From positions 248,001 to 312,000 of the forward strand of contig NZ_JAUSXM010000001.1 in NCBI RefSeq assembly GCF_030815985.1: a stretch of DNA of 64,000 nucleotides. The letters run 5' to 3'. The DNA comes from Paenibacillus sp. W2I17 (GTDB taxonomy: Bacteria > Bacillota > Bacilli > Paenibacillales > Paenibacillaceae). Positions 53,760 through 62,532 of the stretch are shown piece by piece. The position numbers and the translations under genes were made by a program. Within the stretch, counting starts at the first letter, position 1. Each line of letters begins with the position of its first letter. Below the pieces are notes generated by a model that did no database searches, was not told the DNA's origin, and saw only the letters and a list, made by a program, of their open reading frames with translations.

Positions 53760-54754
53760 GACTTTTCCTGAAAGACCACCAGATGTTAGTTGGATTTTAT
53801 GTGTTACAGATGCTGCTGGTTCCATGTGTCTACTGGCTCTCTGGTGAGGGCCGTCCGATGAAGATTGTTCTCTATGGCATGCTGATCAGTACTGTTGTGC
53901 TGTTGGTCTATCTGGTCATACGTTACTTCCAGCTGCAAGCGTATTATCGTCTGCTTGAACAACCACGAAAACTGGTAAACGAGCCTTTCCAAACGCTTGG
54001 AAATTCGGTCGTGGCGGAAGCCATCCAGGAATTGTTACATGAACTGGAGCGTAATCGGCAGAATGATATAAGTCAATTACGCACTAGTAAGGAACAACAG
54101 GTGGTATTCATGAATCGTTGGGTTCATCAGATGAAGACACCCTTGTCCATTATCCAGCTAACCCTGGAAGATGTGGACGATGAGACGGCGGGCAGTATTC
54201 AGGATGAGTTGGATAAAATGCGCAAAGGACTTGAAATGGTCTTGCATTCATCACGGCTTGAACAGTTCGAAGGGGATTTCAGGGTGGAACTGTTATCCTT
54301 GCATGAGGTGCTTCGGAGCAGTATAGCGGAAAACCGACGTTTATTTATTCGTAGAGGCATTACGCCGGATATTCGTATGGAAGGTGAACTTCAGATATAC
54401 AGTGACTCCAAGTGGCTGCGGTTCATGTTCACCCAGATTTTGACCAATGCCGTGAACTATTCCGATAGTAAATCAGGCAAAAAAGTGATCATTACAGGCT
54501 ATAAGCAGGAAGAGCGTACAATCCTGGACATTCAAGATGAGGGAATCGGCATCTCGTCCGAGGATATTCATCGTGTGTTCAATCCCTATTTTACAGGCGA
54601 ACGGGGCAGGCAATACCACGAATCTACGGGAATGGGATTATATCTGGTCCGTGAGATCAGTGCCCGCCTGGATAACCGTGTCGAGTTGTTTTCGGAGCCG
54701 AATGAGGGAACGTTGGTTAGATTCAGCTGGATTCATTCGAAATATCCGAAGTGA
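53756..54754 (+). CDS. Bce-type intramembrane-sensing histidine kinase
   Basis: 332 residues. Two membrane helices at the N-terminus (about 9-29 and 34-58) with almost no external loop and no HAMP, as in BceS, which senses through its ABC permease. The phospho-His is in 'FMNRWVHQMKTPLSIIQLT'; the ATP domain has 'TQILTNAVNYS', 'DIQDEGIGIS' and 'TGMGLYLVREIS'. Overlaps the regulator by ATGA. Because it depends on the permease for sensing, the frameshift in that gene would also silence this pair. Confidence 0.91.
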   Translation: MRLFLKDHQMLVGFYVLQMLLVPCVYWLSGEGRPMKIVLYGMLISTVVLLVYLVIRYFQLQAYYRLLEQPRKLVNEPFQTLGNSVVAEAIQELLHELERNRQNDISQLRTSKEQQVVFMNRWVHQMKTPLSIIQLTLEDVDDETAGSIQDELDKMRKGLEMVLHSSRLEQFEGDFRVELLSLHEVLRSSIAENRRLFIRRGITPDIRMEGELQIYSDSKWLRFMFTQILTNAVNYSDSKSGKKVIITGYKQEERTILDIQDEGIGISSEDIHRVFNPYFTGERGRQYHESTGMGLYLVREISARLDNRVELFSEPNEGTLVRFSWIHSKYPK

Positions 54755-54756
54755 AG

Positions 54757-54787
54757 AGCGCTTTGCCCATGGGCGAGGTGCTTTTTT
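54757..54787 (+). terminator. Terminator between kinase and ABC genes
   Basis: AGCGCTTTGCCC and GGGCGAGGTGCT pair along all 12 positions (four G-T) with a 2-base centre, then TTTTTT. It separates constitutive sensor genes from inducible transporter genes. Confidence 0.85.
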
Positions 54788-54825
54788 AATGCACAGAATT
54801 GTGATAGAGGAGGCAGGGGAACAAA

Positions 54826-54857
54826 ACCTTAAACGGGCTGTAAGAGAAGTTTAAGGT
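54826..54857 (+). promoter_or_regulatory. Probable response-regulator site before the ABC genes
   Basis: ACCTTAAAC and GTTTAAGGT are exact 9-base inverted arms 14 bases apart, about 85-115 bases before the ATPase start, a normal place for a BceR-type activator to bind. Confidence 0.6.
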
Positions 54858-54942
54858 AATTCGATAGCACCGTTAGGGGAGGTCGGTTAGGATAAGAATA
54901 GAATTAACGTATAAAGAATGATGGATCAGGAGGGAATTACGT

Positions 54943-55713
54943 ATGGAAATGTTACAGGTATCGGGACTGAACAAAGTATATCAGGGCAAAGTGCAGACTC
55001 AAGCCCTTAGTGATATTCATCTGACAATCAAGCAAGGTGAGTTTGTGGGCATTATGGGCCCGTCGGGCAGTGGCAAAACCACATTGTTAAACATGGTCTC
55101 CACCATTGATGAACCCAGCTCGGGCAAGGTGCTGATTAATGGCATGAACCCGTTTGATATGAAAAAGAAAGAACTTGCCATGTTCCGACGTCGGGAACTC
55201 GGATTTGTCTTTCAGGATTTCAATCTGTTGGACACGCTGACTGTTGCTGAGAATATTGTACTTCCATTGACACTGGACAAGGTCAAACTAAAGGAGATGG
55301 AGAGCAGACTACATCGCATTACAGCGAAGCTTGGGATTGATCATATTCTGGATAAACGAGTCTACGAAATTTCGGGCGGACAGCGACAACGAACAGCCAT
55401 AGCGAGATCCATGATTAATATGCCTTCGATTGTTTTGGCGGATGAACCCACCGGTGCGCTGGATTCTACGTCATCCCAAGCGGTCATGGAGTCACTTGAA
55501 CAGATTAACCAGCAGGAGAAAACGACCATTATGTTGGTCACACATGACCCGCTTGCTGCAAGTTATTGCAACCGCATCGTGTTCATTAAGGACGGAAAGC
55601 TGGCAGCCGAGGTACACCGTGGAGATAATAGACAGACGTTTTTCCAGCGGATCATTGATACTTTATCCTTCTGGGGAGGGAATTCACATGAGCTTTCCTC
55701 AGTTCGCGTTTAA
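54943..55713 (+). CDS. Bce-type ABC transporter ATPase
   Basis: 256 residues. Walker A 'GPSGSGKTTLL', signature 'YEISGGQRQRTAIARSM' and Walker B 'IVLADEPTGALDS' are intact, in the MacB/LolD-like subfamily used by BceA-type peptide detoxification systems. AGGAGG lies 9 bases before the ATG. It overlaps the permease start by 26 bases. It should power release of lipid-II-cycle inhibitors such as bacitracin or lantibiotics from their membrane target; the specific peptide is not predictable. Confidence 0.92.
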   Translation: MEMLQVSGLNKVYQGKVQTQALSDIHLTIKQGEFVGIMGPSGSGKTTLLNMVSTIDEPSSGKVLINGMNPFDMKKKELAMFRRRELGFVFQDFNLLDTLTVAENIVLPLTLDKVKLKEMESRLHRITAKLGIDHILDKRVYEISGGQRQRTAIARSMINMPSIVLADEPTGALDSTSSQAVMESLEQINQQEKTTIMLVTHDPLAASYCNRIVFIKDGKLAAEVHRGDNRQTFFQRIIDTLSFWGGNSHELSSVRV

Positions 55714-57647
55714 TAACATCCGCCGTAATGGGCGAGCGTATATTGCTTTTTTTCTAAGTAGTGTGTTTATGGTCATGATATTCTTCGCTTATGCGGTGTT
55801 CATTTATCATCCGTATGTGACAGAGTTGCCGATGGGTGACACAACCGCTACGGGAATGCAGATCGCTTCAATTATCGTATATGTGTTTGCATTTTTCTTT
55901 GTTATGTATTCCATCAGTGCTTTTCTCAAATCTCGGAATAAAGAGTTTGGCATTCTGACCATACTTGGTGCAGAACCCGCACAGATTCGGAGATTGGTCA
56001 TTTTGGAAAACATGTTGATCGGCTGCCTGTCCATTATTGCCGGTATCGGCGGAGGTATGTTGTTGTCCAAGTTGTTCCTGATGTTAACCACTCGTTTTAT
56101 CGGGATGGATGATCTGCCCTTTTATTTTCCCGTGAAAGCGATTCTGATTACGATCGGGGCCTTTCTGTTATTATTTTTCTGCATTTCACTTTTCACATTG
56201 GTTTTTATCGGAAACAAACGGACGTTAGAACTTTTGACGGGAACCAACAAACCTAAAAAAGAGCCCAAAGCTTCATGGTTCTTCTCACTTCTGGGTTTTG
56301 CATTACTTACAGTAGGTTTTGTGGTACTCCGCAGCGGGTTAAATGGCGGAACAATCATGCTTGCAGCAGTAACAGGGATAGCCGGGACGTATTTTTTCTA
56401 TTCACAACTTTCCGTGCTCATTATCCGTTTATTGAAGCGTAATCGTAAAACGGTATGGCATGGTACACGTCTGTTGTGGATCTCAGAGATGAGTTTATAA
56501 AATGAAGGATAATGCCCGCATGCTCTTTATGGTGACCGTGGTGATTGCGATTGCTTCAATGAGTGCAGTTGTAATTTTGTCACTGGATCAGGAGAACCGG
56601 GAGCAGTTTACAAACAACGATTTTGCAATTCAATACAACGTATTCAGACCAACAGAGCAATTGGATATGAGTGCTATTGATTCGAAACTTGAAGCCGCAG
56701 GCTTGGATTATCAGCAAGTCTATATTGAATATTTCTGGTCTGATGCAGATCAGAGTGCTGTCTCGGTTATGCCGCTTAGTCACTACAACCAATACAATCG
56801 GACACAAGGGAGAAAGATGTTCCAATTGGATACCGGATCCGCCTTATTTGTGGATACCCGCAATGAGAAGGATCAGGGTCAGATCGAGCGCAACAGATTT
56901 CGTAATTATGCGAAGGGAGACAAGTTGACGTTGAATCTGAACGATAGCCCACTGGAAGCTCGGGTTACGGATACAGATATCGATCCACAGTTTGGAACCC
57001 TACTCTATGCTACAGGTGTAGTTGTCCTCCCGGATGAGAAGTATGAAGAGATTGCTCAACAGATCAAAGAAAATATGATATCTGGTAAGTATCTGTATCA
57101 GATCCCTGCATGGGGCCATGCTGTACCTGATCGCCACTCTTCGGAAGCCATGGTTAGCGATCAGCTTCTATCCTCCGCGGATTCCATCCGAAGCAGCAAC
57201 GCTTCAACGGATAACCAGTCTGGATATCTGACTACGCGGTACGGTGATTTTGAAAGATTCAGACAGGGCACAGCACTCTTTACCTTCCTGGGCATATTTA
57301 TCGGATTAATCTTCTCGATCTCTTCCGCAAGCTTTTTGTATTTCAGACTGCATACCGATCTTGAAGCGGATGGAAGGATGGTGCATTCTCTTTCGAAAAT
57401 GGGTCTCAGTTTCCAGGAAATGAAACGATCATCCACTGTTCAGATTGCCATTCTGTTCTTTTTACCGATCGGGGTAGCTATCATTGAAACTTTGGTCGTG
57501 GTTAAGCCATTTCTTACTGAATTCGGGATTACCAATTATACGATGCCGGTGTTGACTGTATTTGGTGCCTTTGTACTTGCACAGACGTTTTATTTCATCA
57601 TTATACGTTCGAGATATATCGCTTCTCTGCGCAAAATGATGGTGTAA
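55688..57647 (+). pseudogene. Bce-type ABC permease, split by a single-base frameshift
   Basis: The first piece (55688-56500) encodes FtsX-type helices 1-6 ('NNIRRNGRAYIAFFLSSVF'), the second (56502-57647) continues with helix 7, the large external domain of about 200 residues diagnostic of BceB permeases, and the last helices. The first piece ends 'SEMSL' then stop. Removing one T from TTT at 56494-56496 gives 'SEMSYKMKDNARMLF', joining both pieces into about 653 residues, the normal family length. Either a recent mutation, phase variation or a base-call error. Start at ATG 55688, inside the ATPase end, after GGGAGG. Confidence 0.9.
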
Positions 57648-57695
57648 CCATCTTAGAAACAAACGGTCATAAGGACCGACCATGATTTGTTCATT

Positions 57696-57740
57696 GCCCG
57701 CATTCTCTTGATTCAGATCAAGGAAACGCGGGCTTTTTTG
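57696..57740 (+). terminator. Terminator of the Bce transporter operon
   Basis: GCCCGC..CTTGAT pairs with ATCAAG..GCGGGC around a 4-base loop, followed by TTTTTT. Confidence 0.9.
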
Positions 57741-57787
57741 CGTTAAGATGAATGCATTCACAGATTATATTATCGAGGAGGACGATT

Positions 57788-58132
57788 ATGATGAGTATCA
57801 CGTCATTGCAAGAAGTTAAAGTATTCAGCGAGGACCGGTTTACGAAACGTGTTTTATTCCAACAGGGTGGTGGAGTGACCTTTGTACTTCATTTTCTGCC
57901 AGGACAACAGCTTCCCGTTCATAAACATCCGGGAACAGACGTTATTTTGCTGGTGGTTGAAGGCACAGGCACACTTATTCTGGATGGAAAAGAACAAGCG
58001 GTGAAACAAGAGGATGTGATCCATTGTGGAGGTGACGTGGAGTTTGCATTCCATAATACAGGAGATCAGGAAGTTCGTTTGTTCGTGGTGTTAAACAAAG
58101 TGCCAGCAGCATCCTATGCAAAGGACATCTAA
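57788..58132 (+). CDS. Small cupin-domain protein
   Basis: 114 residues forming one cupin barrel. Motif 1 'LPVHKHPGTDVILLVVEGTG' has the two His and motif 2 'DVIHCGGDVEFAFHNTGD' the last His, so a metal site is likely. Function of such single cupins ranges from dioxygenases to sensors and cannot be fixed. GAGGAGG precedes the ATG at 57788; the frame is open to 57752. Monocistronic, between two terminators. Confidence 0.87.
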   Translation: MMSITSLQEVKVFSEDRFTKRVLFQQGGGVTFVLHFLPGQQLPVHKHPGTDVILLVVEGTGTLILDGKEQAVKQEDVIHCGGDVEFAFHNTGDQEVRLFVVLNKVPAASYAKDI

Positions 58133-58180
58133 CATCTAATATCAAGGAATCGATAGAATGATTCACTGATCGGCACTAAT

Positions 58181-58220
58181 ATAAGGGAAACTCTATTCTG
58201 GAGTTTCCTTATTTATTTTT
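58181..58220 (+). terminator. Terminator after the cupin gene
   Basis: ATAAGGGAAACTC pairs with GAGTTTCCTTAT (one bulge) around a 7-base loop, followed by a T-rich run. It may also help end the leftward operon beginning at 61154. Confidence 0.82.
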
Positions 58221-58359
58221 TATTCAATAATGCCTTGACCAAGTGTGGTTCCCATCGCAAAACAAAAAGCATACCTGGGTCTGAGAACATCAGATTTAAG
58301 TACGCTTCTTCGTATTCCGCCAGCAACTTGTTCATTCATCCGGTCTATAGTCATTCTGC

Positions 58360-58662
58360 CTAGAAGTATCCCAGCATTTCCTTGGCTTCATTCGACATCA
58401 GCTGTGGAGACCATTGTGGCTCCCACACCACTTGAACGTCAATATCAGTCTTATTCGTATTTTCCTGTAAAACCCATTTCACCGCACCAACGATGGTGTC
58501 GTGCAGCGGGCAACCTGGTGTAGTCAGCGTCATCCGTACATGTACTCGTTCAGACTCTTCCCTTACTTCATACACCAGACCCAGGTCAACGATATTGACA
58601 CCTAATTCAGGGTCATACACTTCCTTGAGACATTCTAGCAAATGCGTAGTTTGTTCCATCAT
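58360..58662 (-). CDS. MIP18/PaaD-like Fe-S assembly factor (SufT type)
   Basis: 100 residues. 'EVYDPELGVNIVDLGLVYEV' and 'MTLTTPGCPLHDTIVGAVKW' are the signature blocks of the MIP18/PaaD/SufT family, including the conserved Cys of 'PGCP'. These proteins help mature Fe-S enzymes. ATG at 58662 after GGAGAGTG; the frame opens at 58713 inside the upstream gene. Last gene of the leftward Fnr-box operon. It could help load clusters into the anaerobic respiratory enzymes coded next door. Confidence 0.88.
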   Translation of the reverse strand: MMEQTTHLLECLKEVYDPELGVNIVDLGLVYEVREESERVHVRMTLTTPGCPLHDTIVGAVKWVLQENTNKTDIDVQVVWEPQWSPQLMSNEAKEMLGYF

Positions 58663-58690
58663 GTTCACTCTCCAGTCTACCTTATTTATG

Positions 58691-59923
58691 TTAACGTCTG
58701 AATACCAAAGCAATATTTGTTATATAAACGATGGAAACCAGAGATAAGATTGTTCCTCCAACCATCATAACCTCTGCCAGATTAATCAGAATTCCACTGA
58801 CTAGCAGAAGGCTTCCAGCCACCATGGCGATCATCCCCCAATGGACGTTCCGTTCACTCAGCATACCAGCCATTAGCGGTGTTCCGGGTCTGCCTGCCTG
58901 CTTGCCATATTTATGGGTCCACCACAGAAAAGGCACGATTTTGGAGGCATATCCGAGTATGGTGAGGGACACCCAGCCCCCGAGATATACCCATCCAGAC
59001 AGCAGAACAACCCTTGGATGGAGCAGCAGTTCGGTTCCTTGCGCGGAATAGATCAGTAGGGCGACAGCATATACGGCAAAGGCACGACTTACATAGACAG
59101 ACCAGCGAATGCCCGGGCCGGGGTTGCTTTTGTGACGTTTTTCCTGAATCTGCTCCAAGTGATACACATAGAAGAGTAGGGCTGCAGTTAGGAGCAAGAG
59201 CGCGAGCCAGAGCAGGCCTCCCTTAATACCTGTTAGAAATGCGACAACACCTGTAACTACAGCTGCATTCCACAGAACCAGGACCACTTTTTGCAGTCGA
59301 ATGGAATAATCGTGGGACAGGTAGAACATGGGCAGCATTTTGTAACTGAATCCGGTAATTAACATGCCAAACCAGCCGAGTGTTCCCATCCAGATATGTG
59401 CGCCGAATAAGCGTTCATGAAGACCATTCCAATCACCAAAGGCAAAATTCAAACCCATCAGCATACCGGAAAGTCCGGTTAGAACCAGATAAAGACAGGA
59501 ACAAGCTGCACTGATCGTTACCGGATTCCACTGTGAGGCACGGAAGAGGGTAACGGCCATATTCCATCCGAACAACAGAATGCCCGAGAGCGCGAGTGTA
59601 GCAGAACCCGCAATCCAGATGACATCTGCACGGATGAAGCCGTATAACATGCCCACGATTCCGATACTGAACAAGAAATAATGACAATAACCGAGAACCA
59701 GACTGTAGATATTCGATTGCAAAATAACATGTATCAACTGATAAACGGCACCCATAGCGAGCATGGTTGCCCACCCGAGCACAAACAGATGAGCATGAAA
59801 CCAGCCTTCGGGTCCTCTGAGTTCATCACCAAGCCAGCCTGTCAGCGAGAGCAGAGAGAAGGCGTGATACATTACAAATCCAAAGATGCCCGTGATGATA
59901 AAAAGAAACGGCAACCTGGACAT
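58691..59923 (-). CDS. Haem-copper-oxidase subunit I-like membrane protein
   Basis: 410 residues with about 12 hydrophobic helices. 'GPEGWFHAHLFVLGW', 'LHERLFGAHIWMGTLGWFG' and 'YKMLPMFYLSHDY' carry His residues in helices at places like the haem ligands of subunit I/NorB proteins and related NnrS-type proteins. The full copper-site His set of a true oxidase is not evident, so catalytic function is open; nitric-oxide-related roles are common for this group. ATG at 59923 after AAGGAGG. Flanked by DUF2249 and PaaD genes in one operon. Confidence 0.75.
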   Translation of the reverse strand: MSRLPFLFIITGIFGFVMYHAFSLLSLTGWLGDELRGPEGWFHAHLFVLGWATMLAMGAVYQLIHVILQSNIYSLVLGYCHYFLFSIGIVGMLYGFIRADVIWIAGSATLALSGILLFGWNMAVTLFRASQWNPVTISAACSCLYLVLTGLSGMLMGLNFAFGDWNGLHERLFGAHIWMGTLGWFGMLITGFSYKMLPMFYLSHDYSIRLQKVVLVLWNAAVVTGVVAFLTGIKGGLLWLALLLLTAALLFYVYHLEQIQEKRHKSNPGPGIRWSVYVSRAFAVYAVALLIYSAQGTELLLHPRVVLLSGWVYLGGWVSLTILGYASKIVPFLWWTHKYGKQAGRPGTPLMAGMLSERNVHWGMIAMVAGSLLLVSGILINLAEVMMVGGTILSLVSIVYITNIALVFRR

Positions 59924-59936
59924 GGCTTTTGCCTCC

Positions 59937-60542
59937 TTACCCTTTTTCAATTCTCACTTTGGCCGTACCATCGGCTTGATCTTCAACCCTGTAGGTGCAA
60001 CCGAGATTGTTCAACTCTTCAATCAGGAAGACTGGCACACGGTCATTATGAATCAGCACGACTTCCCCAGGTTTGCAACGCTCCAGTGCGGCAAGTGTTC
60101 GCATCATGGGCTGTGGCGGTTCTAATCCGCGATTGTCCAATATAACTTTGGGTGCCTGTGGAGGTTCAATGGCTGCAATTGCAACAGCTTGCTCCTCCGG
60201 ATGCCCTTTCCATGAAGCAGATTCTTCGTCTGAATCGGGTTCCGAATTAACTTCTAATCCAGATAAAACCATTGCAGAAGTTACCTTTGCACCGGTTTTA
60301 TTTTTTTTGTGCACAAATGTGGTAACCCAGTGATCTGAACTCCTACGTTCAGATGTGCTGGAATATCCTTTCAGCTTGAGAATACCGAGCAGAGGCGTTG
60401 GTTTGAATGGAGCATGTAGGACAAACACATCGTTATGCTGAAGGCCCTTGACCGTATCCATGATCAGCTGAAACGGCTCCAGCTTTTTACTCAGATGAGG
60501 GCGCACATCCAATTCAACAATATGGACATCAGATGGAGACAT
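59937..60542 (-). CDS. Double DUF2249 protein
   Basis: 201 residues with two DUF2249 modules. The first (1-75) has 'ELDVRPHLSKKLEPFQLIMD' and 'FKPTPLLGILKLKGY'; the second (about 133-201) has 'LDNRGLEPPQPMMRTLAALE' and 'PVFLIEELNNLGCTYRVED'. A variable linker separates them. The fold is related to TusA/SirA. DUF2249 genes commonly lie near denitrification and NO-related genes; biochemical role unknown. The module lacks the TusA Cys at the start of the fold. Overlaps the upstream unknown gene by 14 bases. Confidence 0.85.
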   Translation of the reverse strand: MSPSDVHIVELDVRPHLSKKLEPFQLIMDTVKGLQHNDVFVLHAPFKPTPLLGILKLKGYSSTSERRSSDHWVTTFVHKKNKTGAKVTSAMVLSGLEVNSEPDSDEESASWKGHPEEQAVAIAAIEPPQAPKVILDNRGLEPPQPMMRTLAALERCKPGEVVLIHNDRVPVFLIEELNNLGCTYRVEDQADGTAKVRIEKG

Positions 60543-60903
60543 GTGCGTTCACATCCAATCCTGCGCCAGCTACATCCGTCTGCTGTACCAACTGTAGAGA
60601 TGATTCATACAGGGCGGCCATACCACCGTACAGCGCATAGAAGAATGAGTCCGGTGCATCGAGGGAGAAGGAAAGATAGGCTTTGGGGTCCATGCCGAGC
60701 ACACGCTCAAAAAGTCTTGCACTGTCATAGGCGTAAAAACAGAAGTGAGTATATTCGAACACAGGCATTTTTTCGTAAATGGTAATAATCTCTTGCGCAT
60801 ACTCGGCCTGCTCACGCTGTGCTATCTGCACCATGGTTGTGGCATCTTCCAACCTCAGCGTGATGCGAAGTGTAGTATCGTCAATGATTTCAACGTGGGC
60901 CAT
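60529..60903 (-). CDS. Unknown protein in the DUF2249 operon
   Basis: 124 residues, acidic, soluble. Segments such as 'LRITLRLEDATTMVQIAQRE', 'EYTHFCFYAYDSARLFERVL' and 'FFYALYGGMAALYESSLQL' match nothing I can name. It sits between the two DUF2249 genes, overlapping the second by 14 bases, so it is certainly translated with them. A role in the same anaerobic process is inferred from context alone. Confidence 0.75.
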   Translation of the reverse strand: MAHVEIIDDTTLRITLRLEDATTMVQIAQREQAEYAQEIITIYEKMPVFEYTHFCFYAYDSARLFERVLGMDPKAYLSFSLDAPDSFFYALYGGMAALYESSLQLVQQTDVAGAGLDVNAHVSI

Positions 60904-60920
60904 AGCGGTTCAGCTCCAAT

Positions 60921-61154
60921 CTATAATTTGCTGATTTTGACCTGGAAGGTTGTAGGGCCCTGCTCAATATACTCCCAGTTGAAGCCATCGGGATGTGTGG
61001 ACTGGAACTGGAATCGAAGTGGCTTTGGATCGTGATCATTGATGAGCAGCATGGATTCCTGGGGTTGCAACTGATCAAACGTTTCGAAAATAACTTTATG
61101 TTTCAAATGCGGTGGATACTCCGTGGCATTAATGGTTGCTGCGTATGTGTTCAT
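60921..61154 (-). CDS. Single DUF2249 protein, first gene of the Fnr-box operon
   Basis: 77 residues with the DUF2249 pattern 'HKVIFETFDQLQPQESMLLI' and 'NDHDPKPLRFQFQSTHPDGF', ending 'TTFQVKISKL'. GGAGGAATGA lies just upstream of the ATG. An Fnr-type site and TATAAT box upstream make this the promoter-proximal gene. Small TusA-like proteins of this class may bind a metal or haem through the His and Asp of 'NDHDP', which is inference. Confidence 0.85.
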   Translation of the reverse strand: MNTYAATINATEYPPHLKHKVIFETFDQLQPQESMLLINDHDPKPLRFQFQSTHPDGFNWEYIEQGPTTFQVKISKL

Positions 61155-61196
61155 GTGTCATTCCTCCAAATTGGGATAGTGTGGTGTTGCAATTTG

Positions 61197-61239
61197 ATTA
61201 TAGAAAACGTGAGGAGGGGGCTGTGTGAGCCTGCTCACA
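61197..61239 (-). promoter_or_regulatory. Fnr-dependent promoter of the leftward DUF2249 operon
   Basis: TGTGA-GCCTGC-TCACA (61224-61239) is a perfect Fnr/Crp-type site, extended to 9-base arms (61222-61241). On the minus strand TATAAT occupies 61197-61202, predicting a start near 61190, so the site is centred 41.5 bases upstream: class II activator spacing. Confidence 0.87.
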
Positions 61240-61343
61240 CATTTTCTTTTGCCATAATTTTGCCTTATTTAGACCAGAATCCTGTTTGGTAAAGGATTAC
61301 AGAGCATATATAAATGTGCAACTGTGCGCTATGTTTCACTTCT

Positions 61344-61386
61344 TGTGATATTTTGCACAGTTCGCCGAGCGAGACATCCTTATATT
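61344..61386 (+). promoter_or_regulatory. Fnr-dependent promoter of moaA-narG
   Basis: TGTGA-TATTTT-GCACA (61344-61359) matches the Fnr site except one base. TATATT at 61381-61386 predicts a start near 61393, placing the site at -41.5. The 319-base gap 61155-61473 therefore holds two back-to-back Fnr promoters. Confidence 0.78.
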
Positions 61387-61473
61387 TAGCGTCAAGATGA
61401 CACTGGATGAGAGAAAACAGCTTTCTCCTTCGGCTGATGTGAAGACAGCACCCTAGAGAAGGGAGGTACGTGT

Positions 61474-62475
61474 ATGGAATCAAAATTAATGGACCCGTTT
61501 GGAAGAATACATGATTACTTAAGAATTTCGGTTACGGATCGCTGTAATCTCCGCTGTGTGTATTGCATGCCGGAGGAAGGAATGCAGTTTGAACCGACAG
61601 AACGAATCCTGTCCTATGAAGAAATCACGTTCATCGTTAAGGCGCTTGCTCCACTGGGTATTCGGAAATTGCGTTTAACTGGAGGGGAGCCTCTTGTTCG
61701 TAAGGGGCTGGATCAACTGATTGCGATGTTGTCCGCTATTCCAGGAATTGAAGATATCGCATTGACAACCAATGGCATCTATTTGGCAGCTTATGCGGAT
61801 CTGCTGAAGGCTGCGGGGCTAACACGGGTGAACATAAGCCTGGATTCTTTGAAGCCAGAACGATTCGCAAGCATTACCCGAGGCGGCAAGGCGCAGCGTG
61901 TGTTGGACGGCATTAAGGCCAGCCAAAAAGCCGGATTTCATCCGATCAAGCTGAACGTGGTGCTGATGAAAGGCGTGAACGACGATGAAGTGGAAGACTT
62001 TCTGCGGATGACCCGGGATGAACCCATTCATATTCGTTTTATCGAGTATATGCCTATAGGTGAAAGTGGAGAAGGTTGGAGATCAGGGTATATGCCCCTC
62101 GAACATGTGCTGGAAACATGCGGAGCACGATGGGAGTACGAAAGCTGTGGAGAGATTTATGGGAATGGACCGGCAGATAGTTATCGCATAGTGGGAGCTG
62201 CTGGAACCTTTGGTCTGATTCACCCGGTGAGCAGCCATTTCTGCGGGAATTGCAATCGGCTGAGACTGACGGCAGACGGTAATATCAAACCTTGTCTCTA
62301 CTGGTCGGATGAATTCAATGTTCGTCCACTCGTAGGTGATGACAAGGCGGTGCAGGATTTATTTTACAAGGCGCTCGGAGCCAAACCCGAAACACATGAC
62401 ATGTTAAAAGCCTTAAACGGGCAACAGATCGACGGCACGCCAACGTTGCGACATATGTCGCAAATCGGAGGTTAG
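61474..62475 (+). CDS. moaA: GTP 3',8-cyclase, molybdenum cofactor synthesis
   Basis: 333-residue radical-SAM enzyme that begins molybdopterin synthesis. N-terminal cluster 'DRCNLRCVYCMPEEG' (C-x3-C-x2-C), 'RLTGGEPLVRKGL', 'TTNGIYL'; C-terminal cluster 'FCGNCNRLRLTADGNIKPCL'; ends in the conserved GG that is needed for activity. AGGGAGGT lies 8 bases before the ATG. It is 57 bases ahead of narG and under an Fnr-type promoter, linking cofactor supply to the nitrate reductase that needs it. Confidence 0.97.
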   Translation: MESKLMDPFGRIHDYLRISVTDRCNLRCVYCMPEEGMQFEPTERILSYEEITFIVKALAPLGIRKLRLTGGEPLVRKGLDQLIAMLSAIPGIEDIALTTNGIYLAAYADLLKAAGLTRVNISLDSLKPERFASITRGGKAQRVLDGIKASQKAGFHPIKLNVVLMKGVNDDEVEDFLRMTRDEPIHIRFIEYMPIGESGEGWRSGYMPLEHVLETCGARWEYESCGEIYGNGPADSYRIVGAAGTFGLIHPVSSHFCGNCNRLRLTADGNIKPCLYWSDEFNVRPLVGDDKAVQDLFYKALGAKPETHDMLKALNGQQIDGTPTLRHMSQIGG

Positions 62476-62532
62476 CAACAGCAGTTCAGGATTCAACTTG
62501 CATCAACAGGTCATATATGTGGGAGGACAACA

